The position numbers were made by a program, and so were the translations under genes. From Ganoderma boninense (taxonomy: Eukaryota; Basidiomycota; Agaricomycetes; Polyporales; Polyporaceae), in assembly GCA_002900995.3 (NCBI GenBank), contig CM035304.1:3605612-3669611 (forward strand): a stretch of DNA of 64,000 nucleotides, read 5' to 3'. Below the pieces are notes generated by a model that worked only from the letters and a program-made list of their open reading frames with translations, was not told the DNA's origin and ran no database searches. Shown here in pieces: positions 22,401 to 34,241 of this stretch (position 1 is its first letter; every line of letters starts with the position of its first letter).

Positions 22401-22543
22401 AACTGTGTCCTGGAGCGAAGAGAGGAGGAACCAGTCCCAGAGCGAGCAGATGCGTCAAGCAGAGGGAGCAGGAGAGGAGTGGGGGCTGGGTGAGGCCAGG
22501 GAGCGAATAGACAAGCGAAATTGGGAGTCCTGAGGTGCTGAGA

Positions 22544-22560
22544 GCGCAGGGCTCATAACC
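22544..22560 (-). promoter_or_regulatory. Copia B primer binding site (half initiator tRNA-Met)
   Basis: Minus-strand GGTTATGAGCCCTGCGC directly next to the 5' LTR, identical to that of element A. Confidence 0.85.
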
Positions 22561-22977
22561 TGTTGGCTGCAGTGGGCCTCAGGACGTCACAATGGCCTGT
22601 GTCAAGCTCTGTAAAGTCTTTATTGCAGGGAACCAAGATCTGCTACTCACCTGTGTCAAGCTCTGTAAAGTCTAAGGACACAGAGCCTGACAGAGGCGTC
22701 GATACAGCTCATGGAGCACGTGCTAGGTAGAGGATGTAACGCTGTGCTACTGGCGCCGTTATGGCGCCCAGGGGACGAGAATTGCGGACTGTACAGTGTA
22801 AAGTAGAGCAGGATGCAGATCTAAGCTAGTTGGAGCCTCTAATGAAGACAATGTTGTATCTCTATGGGATGTGCTACTCTAACGAGACAAAAAATAGGGG
22901 ACAATGCAATGTACGTACGGTGCGATCACAGACTTGGTGCGATCAAAACTGCGGGCGCTACAGCACCGACTTCAACA
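22561..22977 (-). repeat. Copia B 5' LTR (417 bp)
   Basis: Same length and subtype as the A 5' LTR, with the internal duplication. Its outer end abuts the 211-aa gene copy directly. Confidence 0.9.
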
Positions 22978-23198
22978 TATGGAGCACCGGAGGATAAGCT
23001 GGCGACGAGGGTGAGGAACTTTTGGGTGAGGAAGACGGTACCCCTTGCATTGAATGCGTCTCCGGAATTGACGGCCCCTACGACGGAGGTGTTGTCGATG
23101 CCATTGGTGACAGGGGATGGGCGGCGGCTGTAGGGCCACTCGAAGCTTTCAACATACTCTTGGAGTTCACTGAGAGCGAGGGTGTCGAGAGACTGCAT
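22978..23198 (-). pseudogene. Truncated copy of the 211-aa gene
   Basis: Minus-strand ATG at 23198 starts MQSLDTLALSELQEYVESFEW, one residue different from the left copy over this stretch. It ends after about 73 codons at SGAPY, where the copia B LTR begins. Confidence 0.85.
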
Positions 23199-25946
23199 GG
23201 TGGATGGACGAGGTGGGTGAGTGCGATGATGGACGGAGAAGGTGGGTGAATGCAACGATGGGGTTTGATTGGTGACAGTATCGGCTCTTAAATACACGTA
23301 CCGTCTATGTGTTTCGTCAGCAACATGCAGCGTGAAGTGTAGAGGATTTGTGCTGCGGCACTTGTGGCTTACCTTACAGCACTTCTTTGTAAGTTCACGG
23401 CCCTTCAAACTTCCATCCCGTTGTCTATGGTGTATCGGTCCGCGCGCTCTGAAATGTCTTTAAGAACTCATTCAACTTTACGACGAGACCGGAATCCATT
23501 TACCTGACAAATAATGTACGGCCGATGAGATTCGGATGACGACGGACACGCAATTTGGCCTGGCAGTGTTTGGGAGGTTTCGCCACCTGGTGGTTAAATT
23601 GGCACACGTGAAGTTTAACTTTGATAGAAGAAGTACTTACATTGCTGATAAGCACAAGGTTGTTGTACTCGGAAATCCAATTACCACTGTATCTAAGACC
23701 GCGGGCTCAGATTTTAAACTATAGCACAGGATCTGCGGGAAGAAGCCAGACAAGGATCTCGGACTTACTATATTGGACGCCGTCTTCAAGAGCATCTATT
23801 TAAGCTAGTTCGCGCCGGACCTCGAGATGAGATTAGGCGAGGAGCTTGACGCGGTCCATGTGTAAGAGCTGTCGCGATCGGGTGCGATTAACGCTCTGGG
23901 TCACGATATCGCACTCTGGGGCACGGCAGATGGTAAGGTGTAATACAAGTGGTAAGTACACATGGGTGTACACTGGGGTGATCGTGCGCGTGCGTACCCT
24001 GATTATGAGGGCGATTAAATGTACACAAATAGCGAGGGCGTGCGGGCGCGCGGGTTTACGCAGGTGGTGAGGACGCGCAGATGTACGAAGGTGGGGAGTG
24101 TGTGCGGTGTACGCAGGAGGGGAGGGCGCGCGGGAGTACGAAGGTGGGGAGGCGCGTGAGTGTACGAAGGTGGGGCAGCACGCGAGTATACGCCGGAGGG
24201 TAGGGCGCGCGGGGCGATGCGGAGGGGTGAGCGCGCGCGGAAGTACGAAGGTGGCGAGGGCGCGCGAGTGTACGTAGGCAGGGCGGCGAGTGTACATACG
24301 TAGGCGCGCGCGGGGTACGCAGGAGGAGAGAGTGCGCAGGTGTATGAAGGTGGGGAGGCCGTGCGAGGCGTTGATGGGCGGAGGGTGCAGTCAACAGATT
24401 AGGACGAAGTTGGCTGTGATTTTCTCCTCCAGTGGTGATCGCGGAAGGGGACGTGGCTAGAAGACAGGACGAGGCTTGAACTTGAGGATTGAGATGAGGG
24501 GAATGGAGCGACAAGATGCGCTTCCAAAACATGCTAGGCTGGGTCAGAACCGCAGCCAGCTCGACACAAACGAACGGCCTATATAAAATGAAATGTCAGT
24601 CAACAGGTCGATGGTCGACCACAGAGGCCAGATGCAAGACGTCTGGCATGGAGGAGCAAGACCAGGAGAGCGTGCCAAATTCACCAAGTCCAGAGCGCCC
24701 AAATTGTGGCGTGACACAGCCACAAGTGCCCGCCAAATAGAGGCAAATATTGGGATGCCCAACCGGCGGGTCTTCCCTCATGCGTCTCCATTCATCCTTC
24801 CCCCATCTCCATCCACCGCTCCGTCCGCTACTCACGCCGACCACCCACTTACTCGACCTCTACCACGATCGCCTCCTTTTGGGTCGCGTCTCGCTCGCTT
24901 CCCTCTCGTCCCAAATCGACCGCATCCCGGTTCTGCTCACCGCGGTTCTGACCCGGTGCAGCCACATCTCCACCGCCCCGCAAGTTACCCTATCTGGACC
25001 TTGGGTGGACGCTTCAGCGAAGAGCTTAGACGTCTCTGGTACGTCTTTGTTTGCACATATCACGCTCACGACTTTTGGCTCTGCCCTCTCGTACCCCGTT
25101 TTTCCTGCTCACCGCGGTTCTGACCCGGTGTAGCAATACTTTGACCTACCGCAGCACGACCGCCTTGCGTGCATTAACAGGCATAGTCAGGTAAGTATTC
25201 TCAACCTTATGATAGTAAGAGTGTTTTTTTTAAAATACGTGTTGTTCTGCCTGGCCCCTCTATGATAACTTGATACACTATTTGGTCATCAACCTACATG
25301 CTGCACATACAACCGCGTGCTCATAGACCATTCAAGCTTTCAAACCTCAGTCCTCGTACGTTGTATCCCCTCTCTGACCTATGGTTGTATGTATCTAATA
25401 TCTCTCTCGATTTCGTCCTTAATATGTGTCTCATTGTATGTCCCTGCATGGCCCTAACAATCATCTTTGGCATATAGCACGCGCTCAGCAAAACCATCGT
25501 AAGTAACTCGTAAGCTCCCCATTTTGTTTTCCTTTCATACATACGTGCTGTGTGAACCTATTTGGAGTAAAATGGATATGTTGTCTTATATTCTGCTGTG
25601 GGCGCATAATGAGGCATGTGACATTAATATGTTGCAGGTGAGGTGATATGTGCACAAAAGCCGACTGTAGACTCATCGCAGTGCAGCTGATGGGACAAAG
25701 ATGTTATAAATTTCTACTAAACAACATGATTTTGCTTAGCAGCAGCCAGCAATGCCGATCCGCCAATCTACCAATACCCAAGGCCATCAAATTTTGGCGG
25801 ATGGGAACGTCATTGAACGTTCGATGCAAACTAGGGCAATGACACGCACCAGTGCAACGGTGACATTGCCTGGCGAGCTGCTAGCCAGCACCACCAGACG
25901 CAGCCGGAGAGGACACGCTCTCGTAATGCGTGCAGAGGACAACAGT
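22978..25946 (-). repeat. Right arm of the ~2.9 kb inverted repeat
   Basis: Reverse complement of 4305-7233 with scattered substitutions and a few indels. It includes the minisatellite (about 24030-24370), the GGTCAGAACCGC repeats and the truncated gene copy. The arm stops abruptly at the copia B LTR on the left and changes to unrelated, LINE-like DNA on the right. Confidence 0.9.
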
Positions 25947-26082
25947 TTGGATTCCAGCCCATTAACAGGGTCTCCGTCGTATGCTGGGTCGCCTCTCATA
26001 GCGCCAAGTTCTACGGTTCTGTCGCAGGAGGGCGCGGGTGCAGGTTCACCTGGTCATTCGGAGCAGGACCCTGCTGCTTTGA

Positions 26083-26440
26083 ATGCAAGTGAGCATTCGC
26101 TCGCTGGGGCATCATTGTCCGCCAGTCGATCATATGAAGTCCATCAAGTCATTTGCCTGTTGGCAGGTGGCGGTCCTCTTCCAGCTGTGCTGTGGACATG
26201 TCCCACTCAACTCGCACCTCCATCGCATAGGACGCGCTCCTGCCCCAACCTGCCTGGCATGTGACGGAGCGCCAGAAACTGTCTTCCACTATCTTCTCAC
26301 GTGCCCTGCACATTTACACGCGCGAGTGTGCTACCTCTTGGGCATGGGCTGCCACGGTCACGACCTGTCCACTCTGCTCAGCACTCTGGATGCATGGCAG
26401 CCCCTCTTGTGCTACGTCGGTGTGACCAAGAGACTCGCAC
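26083..26440 (+). pseudogene. Non-LTR retrotransposon 3' relic (RT-associated zinc-binding region)
   Basis: The translated stretch VAVLFQLCCGHVPLNSHLHRIGRAP, CLACDGAPETVFHYLLTC and PLLCYVGVTKRL matches the C-terminal end of fungal LINE reverse-transcriptase polyproteins, with the CxxC...HxxxxC zinc pattern. No RT core is present upstream, where the inverted arm ends at 25946, so this is a 5'-truncated fragment, the usual fate of LINE copies. The region 26441-27240 shows no further feature I can name. Confidence 0.65.
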
Positions 26441-27240
26441 ACACCTTTGGCAATGTCACGCCTTGTCAACCCTCCAATGACAGTCCCACTCAAATGCAAC
26501 CTTGTGCTCGCGCTATATGCTAAGCACCCCTCAAATTTCTCTCTCTCTAGAGACCGTGCAACCTATTTCAGCTCACACTCTCACCTGCAGGTGCATGTAG
26601 GCTTGCCAATCCTCAAGGCACCTGCCTCATGCCCCCTCCCTCCCTACGTTACAGCACTCCACTGCCTCGTGTTACCACACCATGTATTTTGTGCCTGTCA
26701 GATCCCACGGAACTTTGCACTGTGGGCATCCACCCGTTCTAGGGATGGGGGAGTTCTGATGTACGGTGGGGCAACCGCCGCACGTACTCCTGACTACAGT
26801 AAGAGGCGAGACCCAGGGGTGCAATCGCTCCCAGAAGGTGGCAGGTTTATATCTTGCTCCCTTGCCTTCAATAGCTGGGAGGGGGTGGACGCTGTCATGC
26901 ACCAAAAGAGATTGGCACATGGACAGGGCTTTTACCAAAGCAAACTATAGGAGAAGCTCAAAAAACCCACATGTCCTGTGGCAAGGCTACCCAACAAAAG
27001 AGTTGTGGCATTGGCTTATTTCTATGCAAACATACTGTCTAAAATTCCAGAACAACATTAACTGGCTCAATATCACCTCATCTACAACCAAAACTCTTAC
27101 TCTCAGCTATGTTTTTTATCTGCTGTCTCTTGCTACAAGAAGGGGCAAACCTGGAATAGTCTACCAGACAAAATATGGGGACACCAAAAGGTCTCAGATG
27201 CTTATAACAAGCACTAGAAGAAGCCCAAAACATGTAGGAT

Positions 27241-27640
27241 CTTCTGGAAGCTGCTGAAGCATCCTAGAGGTGACTGGAAGGTTCCGGAACATTCCAGAAG
27301 GTTCTAGAACAATCTACAAGGTTCTGAGAACATACTGGAAGTGTATTATGTGCTAGAAGCAGATGGAAACATCTGGAACAAGCCAGAATACTCCACAAGG
27401 CTCTAGAACATTCTGGAATATTCTGCACTCTAGAAAGGGATGGAAATCTCTGGAACAGTCCAGAACATTCCACAAGGCTTGAAAATTATGTAGAAGATGC
27501 CAGGAGACACTGGAACATTCTAGAAAAGAAGGATCTGGAAAGCTCAAGAAAGGCATAGAAACAACTGGAACATGCCGGAAAGGTCTTAGAGAGGACCGGA
27601 AGAGCACAGAAGCTTCTAGAATGATATGGAACAGTGATTT
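27241..27640. promoter_or_regulatory. Heat-shock-element-like array
   Basis: Dense alternating TTCnnGAA units. The best block, 27282-27309, has six perfectly phased units (TTC 27282, GAA 27287, TTC 27292, GAA 27297, TTC 27302, GAA 27307). Others: four units at 27406-27423, three at 27513-27525, three at 27609-27621, plus many single TGGAA/TCTAGAA words. Known knowledge: contiguous nGAAn units in alternating orientation bind heat-shock factor. It lies about 60-460 bp upstream of a TATA box. Confidence 0.6.
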
Positions 27641-27701
27641 GTAATCTTATCAAGAGTGATTTGTCATATACTTAGAAGTCTCTGGAAGGTCTCCAGGACA
27701 G

Positions 27702-27709
27702 TATAAATA
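27702..27709 (+). promoter_or_regulatory. TATA box
   Basis: TATAAATA downstream of the heat-shock-like array. No long ORF follows, so this may be the promoter of an LTR or other non-coding retroelement part. Confidence 0.5.
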
Positions 27710-28733
27710 CTGGACTGAAAATGGCCCCAGAGAAGAAGTTTAGCAACCATCTCATCCTATTTCAACCACCCACCAGTCTCTCAGCTTTCCACTACCCCAC
27801 TCAGCTTGACATCCACCTATTGATCAGCCAGATCAATAAGGGTCAGGTCAGCAGCCAACAAGCAAGAAGGCTTGTTGAAGCTAGTGTCCTGCACTAGAGG
27901 CAAACAGGTGCCTGAGCAAGTGCCACACTAGAGTAGTCACTGGTCAACGGACCAAACTACACAAGGATCTAGTCAACCAGACTAGATTACAAGGATCTGA
28001 TCAACCGGATTAGATTAACATAGAGCAGACAGTAGCTTGAAGCCATCAAGCAGCTGCTCACCCAGTGGTTTGAAACAGCAAAGGCTTGTTTCATACTGAA
28101 GCAGAGTATCTACTGAGGGATACTCGAACCAGGTGTCTCCGACAGACACACACGTACCGGATGAGAGGACAGACACAGCACCCACTATGTATAGGGGGAA
28201 ACTCTGTCTGTTCAAGCAGTGCCCTACCAGCAAATAGGTAGCACTTCACATCTTCAAACCCAGCTTCAAGAAACGCAGCAGGCAACCCAAGGTTTCTGTC
28301 TTTCCTTCCTCACTAAGAACTCGATGAGGTCAATTTCGGGAAACCTGGAAAACCCATACACCTTGTGGCAGTGTGTTGCTCGGGTACCTCAAACCACAAA
28401 ACACAAAAACACCAATGCGCGATCCCCCGCTCGACAACACTCGCATTGCACAGTTCCGCAGTGGTGCATTCTCTCTCTCTTGAGTCTTGATACAATACTG
28501 CCTACCACTTTACATTGCCCCCAACCTCCCTGCATTGTAGTGTGCCTTGGCACCATCGTCAACACTACTCCCCCCTAGACATTCCCCTAGTTTTGCATAG
28601 GCTTTCGAGCCCTAGATGATGCCAACCTCTATCCATTCCTCATAGCTACTACATATATTCAAGGCCTACCATGAGGCTCGGCCTCGCACGGCAATAAACA
28701 GGACCTAGAAAGAAAGAAAGAAAGAAAGAAGGC
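27710..28733 (+). repeat. Probable retroelement-derived non-coding sequence ending in (GAAA)n
   Basis: No convincing ORF. It contains short direct repeats (GGATCTAGTCAACCAGACTAG and a variant near 27965-28015), an AATAAA at 28693-28698 and a GAAA microsatellite at 28707-28730. With the TATA box upstream it could be an LTR and leader, or a SINE-like transcript unit; the exact type is unresolved. Confidence 0.35.
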
Positions 28734-30132
28734 TAGCACAGCTGCAGTAAGGCTGTCAACAATCATAAATCAATATCTCCTCAGGTTTTTGTCTGTTCTG
28801 TTTGGTTTTTTTTGCGTTGAAAAGCTGTGAATTGTGGCTAGTCAGGCATGTAGAGAGTCCCACTATCATGAGGCTAACAAAAGTTGACAGGAGGTATCTT
28901 TGTGAACATTGATAAGGGAATGACATTTGATCCAAATAGCTGATAAGTGCCATACCATGTACAAAGGTAGCTGTTAGCTATTTATACGCAACGCAAAAGA
29001 ACAACATGATTCCGTTGAGGCATGCCCAAGATATGGGCTAAACAGTGGTGGGGGGTAGGCACTCCAAAGGTTCCAATAGTTGTACCAGGACGTTCTTAGG
29101 TTAGAAAGCTGTGAGCAGCAGCTTTCGAGCAGTATGATGGGCAAAAAAAATCCATCAAGCAGTTGCTGAGGTATAGAGGATGCAAGGGTAGTGGGGCTGC
29201 CAACTGATTGCACTGTAGTATATTTTTTAGGCTATATACCCTCAAACAGATTGTGCATACAAATATCACTATTCTGTGCCTACAAAACGCATCCAAGATC
29301 GTCCTAAACGGTGCAGCCATTCCTAAGATACCAATACCCTGTCCCTGAGGAGGAGGGGGTATGTGTACTGGAGGAACGGCTAGATGGAATGGGACAATCT
29401 TGGGCTTGTTTTGTGCGCATCGGTAACGCGAACAAAACGCACCCAAGATCGTTCTATTACATCCAAAACTGCCAAAGCTATAGCCCATTTACTGGCCCCC
29501 AGAGCAACTAAAGGTACCTGAATGTATATGTTAGTATACTATATTACACTAGCGCAATAGGGTTAGAAGCACCTTAAAAACGCAATCAGAACACACCTAA
29601 GATCATGAGAAATGGTCTAGAATTGAGGGAGATATGGCAAGGGGAAGGTGCCCAGGTGCAGGTAACCAAGCACCTTTCATATTGGGCAGTGGCAGGGCAG
29701 GAGGAGCCCAGGTGGCTGATAGGAGGTTAGTATTGATGGGGGAAGCCCTGGAGTGATGGCAGATAAGCCCCTGGGGCCTTATCTAAGCTGATAACCAAAA
29801 AAGCGCCAGCCCAGGCACTGATAACAGGCCCTCCGGAGGCTGCCTACTATATTAGGGAACTCCAGACATTATCTTGGGGCTTTGTATTACATTACAACAA
29901 TAGTTGGTTTATATTGCATAACGTTTCCTTGCTATTACTGGTTTGTAATACATTACAGCAACCACAGCTTGTGCCTTTGCCCTTTCCCTTACCCAAGTTC
30001 TTAGTGTTATCCTTCTCCGAGTCCTTCATGTCCCAATCTTCATACACCTCCTGCAGAATAGCAACTTGAGGAGCTGCAAGGTAAGCAAGATCAGCCAATC
30101 AGCAATGCAAACCAAGATTGATCCACACTCAG
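28734..30132. other. Non-coding stretch, no gene seen
   Basis: AT-rich, CpG-poor sequence with short broken ORFs only. Around 29640-29880 short GC-rich inverted words (GATAAGCCCCTGGGGCCTTATC) resemble an LTR edge or hairpin. Confidence 0.4.
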
Positions 30133-31055
30133 CTAAATCGCATACTCTTTCCAACCCGCAGACAAGCGACCCTTGGAGTCATAACAAGTCTTGCCATCAC
30201 AGTGCTTCTTGGTGGTGAGCTGCAACTTGTGACCTTTAGGACACAAGAGGAAGAGCACTGGCTTGTGCTTTAACAGCTCCTTGTTGTTATCCTCCATAAT
30301 GTCAAAGACCCATGAGTCGTCGAAAGAAAGATAACAAAACACCTACAGAAGTGACTCGTGGATAAACATGAACATCTTCGCTGGTCTGCTATCTATTGAG
30401 TACAGTAGCTTAAATCTAACCCACTCTTTATCAGGCTGGCTGCCTTGAACAGCATCAAGTCTGGAGCCTGGGGTTTGGGTAGGGTTTTGTCAGCCTATAA
30501 GTTCAACCACAAAAGATGCAAAAACCATAAACATTTAACCACTCTATAACCCAAAAGAAACACACCACCATGTTTTCCAGGCCCTGAGGCACAACCACTA
30601 TCTTCGTGAATTTGACCAGCATGTCCTTGGCATCTTTGCTGCCCTTCATCTCCTTTTTGACGACTGACATCGAAGTTGCAGGCGTGGGGTCTGCCTTTCC
30701 TTTCTTGACAGCCTTCGTCTGAAACTTTAAGCACATGAGCCAGCTCTTAACATTGAATGAGGACACTCACAGTCTTACTATGCCCAGCTTTGGCCAGCAG
30801 CTTGGAGGAATCAAAACCTTTGGCACGGTAAAGGTTCATCTCTATGCAGGCTTCTGACATCCTCTTCATATCAACCTTGAGACCATAGAGCGTATTGACC
30901 ATGCAGCCAGAGCCATACAACTCATCCTCGCTCTCTGAGCCCTGGCCTCCATCATGGTGTGAATGCCCATGAGCACACTTGATGCAGAATGTAGGCTTTC
31001 CTGCTATGATCGTGTCCAAAGCTTGGTATTTTTGCAAGGACAGAGTGTGCCTTTC
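30133..31055 (-). CDS. Hypothetical multi-exon gene
   Basis: Minus-strand exons with good GT/AG edges: FCIKCAHGHSHHDGGQ to LLAKAGHSKT (about 31020-30775), then KAVKKGKADPTPATSM to VVVPQGLENM (about 30725-30570), then SRLDAVQGSQPDKEWVRFKLLYSIDSRP, and a last block SFDDSWVFDIMEDNNKELL to SAGWKEYAI ending TAG at 30133-30135. A CxxC and a His-rich segment are present near the N-terminus. The start is not fixed. I do not recognise the family. CpG-poor composition and TE surroundings suggest a mobile-element-associated or decaying gene. Confidence 0.4.
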
Positions 31056-31079
31056 TGGGTCGATGTGCAGTAACCAGGA

Positions 31080-31560
31080 GGGCACAGAGTAGATAGAGAA
31101 TAGCAGGGGGGGGTAACCCCAGGGGTGTTTGAGGTGACACCCCCTACCCTTACCCCCCAAACCTTTACCCCTGACTAGGAGGTGGGGGGTTTTCCAAGGG
31201 TACGAGTTTCTGACTCTTACCCTTACCCTTACATACCCTTATGCTATACCCTTGAAGATTTTGGCTGAAATTAGTACTAGATAGGCAAGATATATGCTCT
31301 ACAAGGTGTCTACTACTGCTGTTAAGCAGCATTGATGCAAGCAAAGCAGTATTACCCTTAATATACAACTATATTCAAGAGTATAATTCAATGTACTATT
31401 TCAAATACCCTTAGAGCTATACCCCTGACCCTTGACTGGGGGGTAGGGGGTCTGAACTGATGACCCCCCACCCCTACCCTTAGACACCCTCACCCCCAAC
31501 CTCCCAAAACCCCCATACCCCCCGCTATTTTCTAAGAGTAGATGAACCCACCATTGGTGG
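31080..31560. repeat. C-rich / ACCCTT-repeat region
   Basis: Two blocks of C-runs and degenerate ACCCTT words (31130-31260 and 31400-31530) in roughly mirror layout around an AT-rich centre. The G-rich complement could form quadruplexes. No coding sequence. Confidence 0.5.
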
Positions 31561-31699
31561 AGGGGAGCTGGTGTAGAGTGCAGAATCAAGGAAAATGGGG
31601 GCAAAATTTTGATGGCACAATAGGAAAATGGAGGCATGGTGTACTACTAGAAATAGTAATTGGTTGGCTAGCACAACCACCTCTCTATTTCCCAGTCAA

Positions 31700-33730
31700 A
31701 CGAGTTAATCATCATACTCCATGCCATACAACATGGTGTCTAGTAAGCACAATGCCTTTCTCCAAACTACTGTACGTGGATGCCATATAATCTCTGGAAG
31801 GTCAATGACCAACTCCTTGCGACCACGACAACCAGAGTGAATGATCTCCATCACCTCATATCCGTCCTCCATCTCCTCACCCAACAGCTCATATCTTGAT
31901 GGCAACCCAGGATCAGATGCAAGCACCTCCAGTGCTCAGAAGAAGCTGTTCTCTAACTCTAAGTCATCTCAAAAAAGCGATGAGCTACTGGGGACGTCCA
32001 CTGGGTCATGATGAATGTGACTCTGCTGAGCCCCGGCGACCTGATCCTCAAGAGAGGGCTCATCATCCTCAGCATCACTCTCCTCCTCAGGCAGATGCCT
32101 AGCCCCACACTGATGTGCACGATGGTGCACACAATTTGATGTGGTGCCATATGACTCATGGAGAACGTCTGGATGGATGTTGAGCCCATCGTTATTGTAT
32201 ACACCCTCGGTAGTCTGGCCTAGGAAGTGCATCTATATGATAGATAGTCAAGCAAGATTTGATCAAAGTAGAAGAAAAACAACAAATGTTTGGGCTCTGG
32301 TCATGAGTATCAGGCCCGGAGATAGGATGGGCATTCCATGTTTCGGTGAATGTCTGGCAATCTTGGTTGATGGTGTTTAGAAACAGCTGATGCAAGAGCC
32401 AGAGGTGGTGAGGGTTGGAACGATCTAGATGATGGCAGTGTTCAAGTTGTGTGAAGAATGCACACCACTGTCAACAGAACAACCTGCCGACCTAGACCCA
32501 CAAACGCTCTATACGTGTGTTGCGGGTTGAACTTTGAAGACGTGTGAAGAAATGAATAAATACAGTGACACATTGAGCACACACCTGCCCCACATAAATA
32601 AAGCTCAGTTAAGACCACGTCACAGGATTATCTACATGGACACATCCACATTTTCCCCACTCCGATCTCCTTGCACTCTTGATGGGCACCCATACTCCTC
32701 AACAGCCTGGAGAAACATGTCAAGTACAGTGGATGCAGTGTTGTTGGTGCTAGCACCAAGGCCAGTGACCTATAGTTACAGACATTGTGAGCTAGAGCAT
32801 GTTTCATCACAAACACATGCAAGCGTACAGTCTGGCAGTATCCATCAATAAAGCCATAAATAACGATCCCCCACAAAATGAGCTTATGATGGCCATCACA
32901 ATGCCAGAGCACATTGGGGCGGGTAGAGTGATACTTGCAGCATCGGATAGCACATTGATGATGCAAAAGTCCACCTACTCGGTTGTGATGCCACAATGAG
33001 GTAAGCAAGCACATCTTCTGGACTCAGATGCTGTGTGAATGTAGCAGACCCTCAAGGTACTGGATGTCCCTTGTGGTTTGATCTTTGTGTACATCTTGAC
33101 AATGAGGTCCAAATCTGCATTGAATATAGGGGTGAAGGCTCAGCTGAGCCCATACGAGCATATGTTTCTGTGCGTGGTGTGTCAGTGAATACCCAGGGCC
33201 TGAGCTGCCTTCGAGATCGATATTTTATGACAAGGAGAGAGCAGTTGCTCTACCCACGCTTGATCGACAACTTTTCATGGGCGACCACGCCCTCGCCCTG
33301 GCTGGAGTCGTACTGGATGAGGTATTCTGATAGAGGACTGATCCCTAGGAGTGTGCCAAATGTTTTTACTAAAGAACTATAGATGAAACAAGCCTGTCAC
33401 TCACCGAAGCTCCGTGCCAACCACAGCTTCTTCTAGCCTTAACACCAGCCATCCCAAAGCATGCGCGGACACCTCTAACCACTCTGCAGGAACAGGTTGA
33501 GGGCTACTCACACCATCCTCTTCAAGGGCTATCAGCAAAGGAATTCCGTCATCATAGATGCGACTGAGATGGAAGTGAAGATGAAGAGGATCCGTGTCAT
33601 TGAGAGACAAGAGGTGGTGAGCATGATTGTACATGCTTTGGAGAGAGGTATACGCCGCTTGCACATTTCCAGGCCATACGGACAAATGAGGAGGGAGAGG
33701 GATAACAGGAAATGAAGCCCGAAGAGCCAT
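31700..33730 (-). pseudogene. Integrase-core (rve-like) DDE protein family, broken gene
   Basis: Minus-strand pieces in family order. 33730-33404: MALRASFPVIPLPPHLSVWP to EEAVVGTELR. 33380 on: TFGTLLGISPLSEYLIQYDSS. 32925-32820: TRPNVLWHCDGHHKLILWG and YGFIDGYCQTV, with the Asp of WHCDGHH the likely first catalytic acid. 32383-32290: FLNTINQDCQTFTETWNAHPISGPDTHD. 32230-32140: FLGQTTEGVYNNDG. 31926-31765: LASDPGLPSRYELLG to DLPEIIWHPRTVVW. This matches an integrase-core family multiplied in Agaricomycetes. Stops and frame changes that introns do not easily explain (KLSIKRG*) suggest decay. The second catalytic region was not located. Confidence 0.6.
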
Positions 33731-34241
33731 AGTTGAGGCTGAGTGAATGCTGCAAGTTGAGGGAGACTGAGGACTTGGACAAGATGATGAGAAGGGAGCA
33801 GCGAGTGCCTTATTTCACTTTGGCCTTGTCTATAAATGGCCACTTCCACTGACCTCACTTACTGCCCATTGTGAGTCAAGATATGTATTTCAATGCAGTA
33901 TTTAGGAACAACTGGCCTTATGAGTAGTTAGTTGCCACGATGGCAGAAAACATTCCAGAGCCTGAGCAGCCTACCAGGAACACAATCTTTTATTTTCAAA
34001 CAGGTACGCACATCTTCCAGGTATGTGCAATTATGAAGCCTGAAACAACATGTTGCTCACCCAAAGTGGAAGGCTGAAATGCAGCTGTGCAAGCTTCATG
34101 GTGAGCTTCTTGCTCAATGCATCAACCAACATACAATGGCTGGGGTACGAGACATACCAAGTGATTGCGTGGATCAGAGAACAGTACGAAGTATTCAGAA
34201 AGTGGCTCACCTTTACACCTCTGTGAATACCTGAGCACTCG

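Larger units (their letters stand above)
17805..22977 (-). mobile_element. Ty1/copia LTR retrotransposon B (decayed, inverted relative to A)
   Basis: Runs right to left: 5' LTR 22977-22561, primer site 22560-22544, gag-pol remnant 22400-18230, purine tract near 18230-18219, 3' LTR 18218-17805. On the minus strand the 5' flank is CCATA (inside the 211-aa gene copy) and the 3' flank is AGAAC (inside Tnp2); they do not match. Internal sequence is collinear with A, including the gag loss and the TGA, but has many small indels in the RT half. Confidence 0.9.

Noticed and set aside
26550..26950. Plus-strand ORF ending in YGGATAARTPDYSKRRDP
   Set aside because: No family recognised, no splice support and composition like the surrounding non-coding DNA.
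27241..27640. CRISPR-like or satellite array in the TTCnnGAA region
   Set aside because: Spacing and unit length vary and there is no constant repeat with unique spacers; the phased 5-bp pattern fits HSEs better.
28118..28140. tRNA T-arm-like word (reverse of CTCGAACCAGG)
   Set aside because: No stem pairing around it and no A-box at a suitable distance.
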